A DNA stretch of 40,565 bases from an uncultured bacterium (lineage in GTDB: Bacteria > Cyanobacteriota > Vampirovibrionia > Gastranaerophilales > Gastranaerophilaceae). The translations under genes and the position numbers were made by a program. Below are positions 32,198 to 38,752 of the stretch, one piece after another. Where the stretch lies: positions 1 through 40,565 of the forward strand of contig CACWZA010000015.1 of assembly GCA_902765215.1 (NCBI GenBank), given 5' to 3'. Below the pieces are notes generated by a model. That model was not told the origin of the DNA and did not search any database. It saw only the letters and a list, made by a program, of their open reading frames with translations. Each line of letters begins with the position of its first letter. Positions within the stretch are counted from its first letter, which is position 1.

Positions 32198-32545
32198 ATG
32201 AAGGATGTGCTGGAAATAATTGATAATACCGAAGAAGAATTTCTTAAATCACTTGTTTTGACAAATCGTGAGCGAAATGTTGAGTATGCAAAGATTAAGG
32301 GGCTGTTAAGCGGTACTGCCAGAAAGAAATATAAAAAACAGTACAGAGAATCCTTGAGAAAAATTAAAATCGGCAATTCTTCAGATGTTTATCGTACAGT
32401 GCAAAGAGATTTAAACCTTCAAAAAATCAAAAAAATAATAAAGGATGTGCCTAAATTTATATTTTCAATTAAAAATAAAAACGATAACGGGAAAAAGCAA
32501 AAGGTAATTACTGTGCTGGGAATAAAGTTTCGGCTTACGAAATAA
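32198..32545 (+). CDS. Small hypothetical protein, probably a truncated gene
   Basis: A 115-residue frame without a Shine-Dalgarno; the frame is open four codons further 5' before a stop. It is Lys-rich and helical. Its C-terminus, KVITVLGIKFRLTK (102-115), is close to the linker IITLFGIKLKFRK of the FemAB-hexapeptide fusion just upstream. This suggests it is the 3' part of a larger glycan-related gene, or a small linker protein. Function unknown. Confidence 0.5.
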   Translation: MKDVLEIIDNTEEEFLKSLVLTNRERNVEYAKIKGLLSGTARKKYKKQYRESLRKIKIGNSSDVYRTVQRDLNLQKIKKIIKDVPKFIFSIKNKNDNGKKQKVITVLGIKFRLTK

Positions 32546-32584
32546 ATTTCTTTATTAAACTCTTATGTCAGGTTATAAAAGTAT

Positions 32585-32613
32585 TTGAAAAAGGCGCTTG
32601 TATATGATAAATT
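32585..32613 (+). promoter_or_regulatory. Promoter of HAD gene
   Basis: TTGAAA (32585-32590), 17-nt spacer, TAAATT (32608-32613) with TGA before it (32605-32607). It is a new transcription unit after the decayed segment. Confidence 0.5.
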
Positions 32614-32631
32614 CTCTTTATGGGGGAATTT

Positions 32632-33306
32632 ATGAAGGGGATAATTTTTGACTTTAACGGCACATTGTTTTGGGATTCGCAGCTCCATTATGATGCGTGG
32701 CGGATGTTCTCTGAAAAATTGCGGGGTTATCCGTTCACTGATGATGAGATGCGAAAATATATGTTCGGGCGTACCAATAAGGATATTATCACCTATTGTA
32801 CGGGAAAAGTTCCCTCTGATGATGTCGTTGAAAAACTTGCCTATGAAAAAGAATCTCTCTATCGTGAACAATGTCTGAAAGATAAAGAGCATTTTAAACT
32901 CGCTCCCGGGGCGGTTGAGTTTCTCGATTGGCTAACGGAAAACGATATACCCCGTACTATTGCAACAATGTCAGAATGGCAGAATGTTGAGTTTTATATA
33001 AAAGAGTTTAATCTCGCTAGATGGTTTGATTTGGATAAAATTGTGTATTCAAATGGGAAAATTAAGGGAAAACCCGATCCTGAAATTTATCAAATCGCCT
33101 GCCGTAATTTAGGTTTACCACCTGAGGACTGTATTGTTATCGAGGATGCTGTATCGGGAATAGAATCGGCACACAGGGCAGGTATCGGGAAAATTATTGC
33201 AATAGCATCGCTTGAAAGCCATGAGCTCTACAAACAGTTTGATTATCTCTATCAAATCGTTGACCGTTTTGAAGAGATTGATAAATCTTTGTTCGGGGGT
33301 AAATAA
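32632..33306 (+). CDS. HAD-superfamily hydrolase (beta-phosphoglucomutase-like)
   Basis: A 224-residue cytoplasmic phosphatase or phosphomutase-type HAD protein with a helical cap (about 15-85). ATG 32632 with GGGGGA just upstream gives the standard start MKGIIFDFNGTLF; ATG 32620 is possible. Motif I is D7-F-N9-G-T-L, motif II TIATMS (about 104-109), motif III Lys in KGKPDPEIY, and motif IV IEDAVSGIESA. The second motif I Asp, usually the general acid/base, is Asn here, which is known in some HAD proteins but would change chemistry. Substrate probably a sugar phosphate; unproven. Confidence 0.88.
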   Translation: MKGIIFDFNGTLFWDSQLHYDAWRMFSEKLRGYPFTDDEMRKYMFGRTNKDIITYCTGKVPSDDVVEKLAYEKESLYREQCLKDKEHFKLAPGAVEFLDWLTENDIPRTIATMSEWQNVEFYIKEFNLARWFDLDKIVYSNGKIKGKPDPEIYQIACRNLGLPPEDCIVIEDAVSGIESAHRAGIGKIIAIASLESHELYKQFDYLYQIVDRFEEIDKSLFGGK

Positions 33307-33315
33307 CAAACAATA

Positions 33316-33341
33316 ACCTATCCTCTGTTGAGGGGTGTTTT
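33316..33341 (+). terminator. Weak candidate terminator after HAD gene
   Basis: CCTC-TGTT-GAGG followed by GGTGTTTTAT. The stem is short and the T-run brief, so termination would be inefficient. Confidence 0.3.
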
Positions 33342-33390
33342 ATGATGATTAATTACCCACCTTTACAGACTTTTAAAAAAGCGTGAGTTA

Positions 33391-33399
33391 TGCTAGAAT
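33391..33399 (+). promoter_or_regulatory. Extended -10 of the 33423-GH57 unit
   Basis: TGC-TAGAAT at 33391-33399 (preceded by TTA). No clear -35 is seen. AGGAG at 33411-33415 and ATG 33423 follow at normal distances. Confidence 0.5.
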
Positions 33400-33422
33400 G
33401 TTGTTAGTATAGGAGAAACATA

Positions 33423-33989
33423 ATGAATAAGAAGATTAGTTATATATTAGGGTTAATGGTATTGGTATTTGGTGTGGGTGCTTATGCGTTCGCGGGTGAT
33501 GGTGTTATGGACAGGATTTCAGCGGTTACTTCTGCTCCTCCTGCACAGACTGAACCTGTTACAAAAGATGCTCCCGCTCAAAATCAGGAGCAGGTACAAC
33601 AACAGCCTGTTCAGTATCATTGTATCAACCCGTTGATTATTGTGAAAAGTCCAAACAACTTTTTGAACAAAAAAGTTTGTATGAAAGCTAAATTCGGCAA
33701 GTTTGCAACTCTCGGTCTTGACTACAAACCTGCTATGCGCAGTTCTGAAACACATATTTCTTTCCTGATTTACAGACCCGATGCGGAAAATAATATCCCA
33801 TTGTCAGAAATGAAATTATTTGTTACAAGAAAAGCAGCAGAAAAACTGATTGATTTGAAAGAAGGGGATATGATTCTGTTCACAGGAACAGTTTTCTCAA
33901 CCGCTTTGGGTGATCCATGGATTGATGTAGATTCAATTACTAAGTTAAATAAAGAAACCCCTAAAAAAGCATCACAGGATGTTAAGTAG
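33423..33989 (+). CDS. Exported OB-fold-like hypothetical protein
   Basis: A 188-residue protein with a signal peptide (MNKKISYILGLMVLVFGVGAYAFA, cleavage near AFA-GD). A Pro/Gln/Ala-rich linker (about 36-65) is followed by a compact beta-rich domain (about 66-175): PLIIVKSPNNFLNKKVCMKAKF, then GDMILFTGTVFSTALGDPWIDVDSITKL. The last segment resembles nucleic-acid or ligand-binding OB-like domains that start with loss-of-function 'component' families, but no exact family is recognised. Residues Cys67 and Cys84 could form a disulfide. It lies 30 nt before GH57 and is probably co-transcribed. Confidence 0.72.
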   Translation: MNKKISYILGLMVLVFGVGAYAFAGDGVMDRISAVTSAPPAQTEPVTKDAPAQNQEQVQQQPVQYHCINPLIIVKSPNNFLNKKVCMKAKFGKFATLGLDYKPAMRSSETHISFLIYRPDAENNIPLSEMKLFVTRKAAEKLIDLKEGDMILFTGTVFSTALGDPWIDVDSITKLNKETPKKASQDVK

Positions 33990-34019
33990 TTATTATAATA
34001 AGTTTTGGAGTATAGAATA

Positions 34020-36521
34020 GTGGATAATAAGGAAGTGTTTTTAGCAATACATGGTCATTTTTATCAGCCGCCGAGAGAAAATCCGTGGCTGGAGGCAGTT
34101 GAATTACAGCCTAGTGCGTTGCCTTGCCATGACTGGAACGAAAGAGTTAACAATGAGTGTTATGCTCCAAATTCGGTTTCTAAGGTTGTTAACCACAAAA
34201 ATGAGATATTATGTCTTGTTAATAACTACGAATATATGAGTTTTAACTTCGGTCCGACCCTGTTATCGTGGATGGAAGAGTTTGCTCCGTCTGCTTATGA
34301 AAGAATTATTAAGGCAGATATTAAAAGTGTTGAGGCGCATAACGGTCACGGTAATGCGATTGCTCAGGTTTATAACCACATGATTATGCCGCTTGCAAAC
34401 GAACTAGATAAACAAACTCAGGTAAAATGGGGTATAAAAGATTTTGAATACCGTTTTGGCAGAAAACCTGAAGGTATGTGGCTTGCAGAAACGGCTGTTG
34501 ACGATGATACACTGAGAGTGTTGGTTGAAAACGGGATTAAGTTCACTATCCTTTCACCGTTTCAGGCAAAACGAATTAAACCTGTTAATGCGCCTGAAAA
34601 TGCTTGGCAGGATGTTGGTTGGGGTAATATTGATCCTGCTCGTTCTTACAGATATTTTATAAAATCAAACCCGAAACAGTATATTGATTTATTCTTTTAT
34701 GACGGTGCGATTTCTAAGTCTGTTGCCTTTGATGAACTTTTGCGCGACGGTAATAAGTTTATAAAGCGTTTAGAGGACGGTATTTCTTATGAAAGAAACT
34801 ATCCGCAATTGGTTAATATTGCAACGGATGGGGAAAGTTACGGTCACCACACCAAGTTCGGTGATATGGCATTATCTTTTATTATGTCAATGAAAGTAAA
34901 AGATTCTCCGTTTACAGTTACTAACTACGGAGAATATCTTGAAAAATACAGAAGTGATTGGCAGGTAGAATTGAAGGATGTTTCTTCGTGGAGTTGTTGT
35001 CACGGTGTCGGCAGATGGAAAGAGGACTGTGGTTGTTCTACGGGGGGGCAGGCAGGCTGGAATCAGAAATGGAGAAAACCGTTAAGAGATGCTATGGATT
35101 ATCTCAGAGATTCGGTTACTCCGCTGTTTACCGAGTTTGGACAAAAGTATTTTAATGATCCTATGGAGGCAAGAAATAATTACATTGATGTAATTTTAGA
35201 CAGAAGTTATATCAATGTGAAGAAGTTCCAGTCGGATTATTTCTTACCGGATCTTTCTGATGAAGATAAAGTTAAGGCAATGAAACTTCTTGAAATGCAA
35301 AGACAGGCAATGCTTATGTATACAAGTTGCGGCTGGTTTTTCTGTGAAATATCAGGTATAGAAACCGTTCAGATAATGAAGTATGCTGCCCGTGTTATTC
35401 AGCTTGCAAGAGAGTTTACTGATAAAGACTTTGAAACTAAGTATCTTGAAATTCTTTCAAAGGCACAAAGTAATTATAAGGAAATGGGTAACGGCAGAGA
35501 TATCTATGAAAGATATGTAAGACCGTCTATCATTACCGAAAAACAAATCGTCAGCTTGTGGGCTGTTTCCTCTCTGTATCAGGATGTAGAGGACGAGGAG
35601 GAAGTATATTGCTATACGATTAAGAAAAAATCTTATAAAAAGGTTCAAAAGGCCGATTCTCAGTTAGTTATCGGTAATGTTGAAATTCAGTCAAAAGTAA
35701 CACTGGAAAAACAAAACCTTGTATTTGCACTGTTGCAGTACACAGGCGGCGATTTCCACTGTGCTATTAAGGAACACGATTCATCATTCCCGGATAAGCA
35801 AAAAGAACTTATCAGGATATTTATGATGCAGCCGTTGACTGAAATTATCCGTGCTTTCGATGCATATTTCGGCGAAGAGTACTTCACTCTTAAAGATATC
35901 TTTATTGAAGAACGCCGTAAGATATTACAAATTCTTATGAAAGAAAGACTGGACGAGTTTGCTAATACTTATGAAGATATTTATAACGAGGGTAAAAGTT
36001 CTGTTATGCACTTGCAGGCACTTGGGCTTGAAATCCCTAATGAATTTAAGATTGCGGCTCAATATACACTTGAAAAACAGTTTAACGACTTGTTTACATC
36101 TTCAAACGGCTTTATTGATGAAGCGGTTATTCAGTCTGCGAACGATATCAACTTTGAGGCTAAAAGACTGGGTATTACTTTGGATAAGACTCCGACAAGC
36201 AAAATCTTTAGTAAAAAGATTACCCAAAATGTTCACAGACTTGTCTATAGCTGGGAATCTCAACAGGCAGAAGTTACTCACGATTTGCTTGATACAATTG
36301 ACAAGCTCGATATGAATGTTGATATCTCAGATGCCCAAAACCTTTATTATACAAAGGCTGTTGCTCATTTTGATGATATGATAGACAATGTGAACGGAGC
36401 ATCAGATGTTGATTTGATGGGGATGTTGTTTGATATTGCAACCCGTCTTAATATCAATGTGGATTTCTACAAGGCTAAATTTAACAAAACTGTTTTGGAA
36501 AAACGGTTGCTGAAGGGGTAA
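34020..36521 (+). CDS. Glycoside hydrolase family 57 protein with DUF3536
   Basis: A large retaining alpha-glucan-active enzyme of the GH57 family; cytoplasmic, as no signal peptide is present. GTG 34020 is chosen because GGAG lies 9 nt upstream. The 833-residue protein has region 1 HGHFYQPP (11-18), NGHGNAI (108-114), region 3 MWLAETA with presumed nucleophile Glu157, region 4 ATDGESYGHH with presumed acid/base Asp270, and a Cys/Trp segment WSCCHGVGRWKEDCGC. The C-terminal half (about 400-833) is the helical DUF3536-type region. It probably acts on glycogen-like polymers (amylase, transferase or branching type; not distinguishable here) and may work with the GH13-like enzyme at 8890. Confidence 0.92.
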   Translation: MDNKEVFLAIHGHFYQPPRENPWLEAVELQPSALPCHDWNERVNNECYAPNSVSKVVNHKNEILCLVNNYEYMSFNFGPTLLSWMEEFAPSAYERIIKADIKSVEAHNGHGNAIAQVYNHMIMPLANELDKQTQVKWGIKDFEYRFGRKPEGMWLAETAVDDDTLRVLVENGIKFTILSPFQAKRIKPVNAPENAWQDVGWGNIDPARSYRYFIKSNPKQYIDLFFYDGAISKSVAFDELLRDGNKFIKRLEDGISYERNYPQLVNIATDGESYGHHTKFGDMALSFIMSMKVKDSPFTVTNYGEYLEKYRSDWQVELKDVSSWSCCHGVGRWKEDCGCSTGGQAGWNQKWRKPLRDAMDYLRDSVTPLFTEFGQKYFNDPMEARNNYIDVILDRSYINVKKFQSDYFLPDLSDEDKVKAMKLLEMQRQAMLMYTSCGWFFCEISGIETVQIMKYAARVIQLAREFTDKDFETKYLEILSKAQSNYKEMGNGRDIYERYVRPSIITEKQIVSLWAVSSLYQDVEDEEEVYCYTIKKKSYKKVQKADSQLVIGNVEIQSKVTLEKQNLVFALLQYTGGDFHCAIKEHDSSFPDKQKELIRIFMMQPLTEIIRAFDAYFGEEYFTLKDIFIEERRKILQILMKERLDEFANTYEDIYNEGKSSVMHLQALGLEIPNEFKIAAQYTLEKQFNDLFTSSNGFIDEAVIQSANDINFEAKRLGITLDKTPTSKIFSKKITQNVHRLVYSWESQQAEVTHDLLDTIDKLDMNVDISDAQNLYYTKAVAHFDDMIDNVNGASDVDLMGMLFDIATRLNINVDFYKAKFNKTVLEKRLLKG

Positions 36522-36554
36522 GCAATAGTTTGCTTAATATATATTTACCCCTAC

Positions 36555-36583
36555 TTTACAAATAGTGAAAATTTTAGTAGAAT
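36555..36583 (+). promoter_or_regulatory. Promoter of rimP-nusA
   Basis: TTTACA (36555-36560), exactly 17 nt, TAGAAT (36578-36583). The predicted start is near 36590, only about 12 nt before a strong hairpin. Confidence 0.6.
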
Positions 36584-36601
36584 GTAGTTAAGAAGTTTTC
36601 T

Positions 36602-36632
36602 AAAAAAGAACGGATTATTCCGTTCTTTTTTG
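36602..36632 (+). terminator. Intrinsic terminator / candidate attenuator before rimP
   Basis: AAAAAAGAACGGA (36602-36614) pairs perfectly with TCCGTTCTTTTTT (36619-36631), a 13-bp stem with loop TTAT and a T-run of six. It ends the GH57 unit, but because a good promoter lies just upstream it also sits inside the rimP leader. Confidence 0.85.
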
Positions 36633-36645
36633 TCAAAGGGCAAAA

Positions 36646-37167
36646 ATGTACAAAACTGTGCATTTGTCCGCACAGAAGGAAGATATGAAGCAGGAAATAA
36701 ACAGACACGAAATATTGGAAAAAATCACGCCACTTATAGAGAATACGGCTATGAGATTTGACTTGATTCCTATTGAGATTGATTTTTCAAAGGAAAATCA
36801 CCGCTGGTTTTTGAGAATATTTTTGTATTCGCACAAAAGGGGTATTACGCTTGATGATTGCGAAAATGTTACGAGAAGTCTTAATGACTTTTTAGACGAG
36901 TTAATCCCTGTGAAATATTATCTGGAAGTTTCTTCTCCGGGGCTTGAACGCAAATTTAAGTCTGAAAGAGAGTTTGAAATCTTTAAGGGTAAAAGAGTCA
37001 GTATTAAGCTGAAACAACCTTTAGAGGGCGAAACAGAGCGCATATTTAAGGGCGAAATTGTCGACTGGGATTATACAAGAGGTTTAACCTTCTTTCGCTT
37101 TGAAGATGCTCAGGAGCTTCAGATTCCGAAAGAGAATATTCAGTCTGCAAAATTGTATGTAGATTAG
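36646..37167 (+). CDS. rimP: Ribosome maturation factor RimP
   Basis: It assists assembly of the 30S ribosomal subunit. The 173-residue protein has the N-terminal alpha/beta domain (about 20-100) with DDCENVTRSLNDFLDE (about 70-85), the family signature YLEVSSPGLERKFK (about 94-107), and the C-terminal SH3-like barrel (about 108-173). AAAGGG precedes ATG 36646. Adjacent to nusA (38-nt gap), the classical order in bacteria. Expression may be controlled by the hairpin at 36602-36632. Confidence 0.95.
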   Translation: MYKTVHLSAQKEDMKQEINRHEILEKITPLIENTAMRFDLIPIEIDFSKENHRWFLRIFLYSHKRGITLDDCENVTRSLNDFLDELIPVKYYLEVSSPGLERKFKSEREFEIFKGKRVSIKLKQPLEGETERIFKGEIVDWDYTRGLTFFRFEDAQELQIPKENIQSAKLYVD

Positions 37168-37205
37168 TTTAATAAACGAAGTTAATAAAATGAAAGGATA
37201 TAAAA

Positions 37206-38444
37206 ATGATTAAAGTTACAGGTTTATATGAAGCTTGCGAAGAGCTTGAAAGAGAACGCGGAATATCAAAAGTTGATATTATTGAAGCGTTAAAAGATTC
37301 AATGGTTGCTGCATATAAAAGACACTTAAGAATTAAGGAAGCAACAAACATTGAAGCAATTCTCGTTGAAGAAACAAGTGAAATCGGTATCTTCAGAACA
37401 AAAGTTGTTGTTGATGCTGTAGAGGACGAAGATACACAGATTTCTTTGGAAGAAGCAAAAGAAATTGACGAAGATGTAGAAGTAGATGACGAAGTTAAAA
37501 TCGAGGTTACACCTGAACAATTCGGCAGAATTGCTGCTCAGTCTGCAAAACAGGTTCTCACTCAAAGAATTAGAGATGCAGAAAGAAATAACATTCTGAA
37601 CGAGTTCTTGGATAAGAAGGGTACTCTTACAACAGGTATTATCCAAAGAGTTGAAGGCAGAAATGTAATCGTTAATATTGGTAAGACTGATGCTATTATG
37701 CCTCAGAGAGAACAAATCCCTGGTGAATACTATAAAGCAGGTAACAGAATCAGAGTATTTGTTCTTAATGTAAAAGAAACAAACAGATTACCGCAGGTTA
37801 TTGTTTCTCACGCACACGCAGAAATCGTCAGAGAATTGTTTGAACTTGAAGTTCCTGAAATCGAAGACGGTATCGTTGAAATTAAATCAATTGCCCGTGA
37901 AGCAGGTTACAGAACAAAACTTGCTGTATGGTCAAATGATGAAGAAGTTGACAGTGTTGGGGCTTGTATCGGACCAAGAGGTAGCCGTATTCAGACTATC
38001 GTTGGCGAATTAAAGAACGAGAAAATCGATATCGTTCGCTGGTCACCTGATCCTGTTGAATATATCGTAAATGCTATTGCTCCTGCAAGAGTTGTTTCTG
38101 TTGATATTATGGCTGACGACGAAGAAACTCACGAAGCAATGGTTGTTGTTCCTGACGATCAGTTATCACTTGCTATCGGTCGTGACGGTCAAAACGTAAG
38201 ATTAGCTCACAAGCTGACTCAGTGGAAGATTGATATCAAGAGCGTTTCTCAAATGGAACAGGCAGAATCTGAAAATATCAGAAACTATGAAGAACCTGAA
38301 GAAGTTGAAGAAGACGATATCGATACAAATGATGAACTTCAGGAAGAAATCGAAGAAGAAATGAATCAACAAGTTGTTGACGAAGACGACTTAGTTGCTG
38401 ATGCTGTTGAAGAAGAAGCAGAAGAAGCGGCTGAAGAAGAATAA
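37206..38444 (+). CDS. nusA: Transcription termination/antitermination factor NusA
   Basis: It binds RNA polymerase and nascent RNA to control pausing, termination and antitermination. The 412-residue protein has the N-terminal polymerase-binding domain (about 1-125), S1 domain (about 137-205, TTGIIQRVEGRNVIVNIG), KH1 with GPRGSRI (about 256-262) and KH2 with GRDGQNVRLA (about 325-334). The E. coli-type C-terminal repeats are missing; instead a strongly acidic Glu/Asp tail occupies about 360-412. GAAAGGA precedes the ATG. Second gene of the rimP operon, ending at the terminator at 38463. Confidence 0.97.
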   Translation: MIKVTGLYEACEELERERGISKVDIIEALKDSMVAAYKRHLRIKEATNIEAILVEETSEIGIFRTKVVVDAVEDEDTQISLEEAKEIDEDVEVDDEVKIEVTPEQFGRIAAQSAKQVLTQRIRDAERNNILNEFLDKKGTLTTGIIQRVEGRNVIVNIGKTDAIMPQREQIPGEYYKAGNRIRVFVLNVKETNRLPQVIVSHAHAEIVRELFELEVPEIEDGIVEIKSIAREAGYRTKLAVWSNDEEVDSVGACIGPRGSRIQTIVGELKNEKIDIVRWSPDPVEYIVNAIAPARVVSVDIMADDEETHEAMVVVPDDQLSLAIGRDGQNVRLAHKLTQWKIDIKSVSQMEQAESENIRNYEEPEEVEEDDIDTNDELQEEIEEEMNQQVVDEDDLVADAVEEEAEEAAEEE

Positions 38445-38462
38445 GTTATATAATATTCATAC

Positions 38463-38498
38463 AAAAAGTCAGGCACAGTTATGTGCCTGACTTTTTTT
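38463..38498 (+). terminator. Intrinsic terminator after nusA
   Basis: A 15-bp perfect stem, AAAAAGTCAGGCACA (38463-38477) with TGTGCCTGACTTTTT, loop GTTA, seven Ts. Confidence 0.92.
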
Positions 38499-38682
38499 GC
38501 CGATTATGTTGTAATTATAGTTTTAAGCGCAGTATGTGTTTTGATTTGACCTATGATGTTGATATCTTGTATTTTACTTATTGAATTTGCAGGCAATTTA
38601 AACAACTGTTCTTTTTTTAAGGAGAAAGGTAAAGCTGGTAAAGCCCGCTATGCTTATCCGGTGCGAACCTGATTTATTTATC
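38499..38682. other. Intergenic region with no confirmed gene
   Basis: Between the nusA and RTX terminators. A 39-codon frame (38553-38672, plus strand) lacks a Shine-Dalgarno and looks accidental. The patch from 38618 to 38672 (AAGGAGAAAGG, then two GGTAAAGC-like units and GGTGCGAACC) is more GC-rich and could be a small RNA or a remnant. No known RNA family is recognised. Confidence 0.4.
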
Positions 38683-38720
38683 AAAAAACAAGCCCCTGAA
38701 TTTGTTTCAGGGGCTTGTTT
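38683..38720 (-). terminator. Intrinsic terminator of RTX-like gene
   Basis: AAACAAGCCCCTGAA (38686-38700) pairs with TTCAGGGGCTTGTTT (38706-38720), loop 5 nt. On the minus strand it is followed by a run of six Ts (38688-38683), 32 nt after the stop. Confidence 0.9.
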
Positions 38721-38752
38721 AGTTCTTAACCATCATTGGCTAAAATGATAAG

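Noticed and set aside
38553-38672. 39-codon frame after nusA
   Set aside because: No Shine-Dalgarno, no domain, and located between two terminators. It is retained only as a note.
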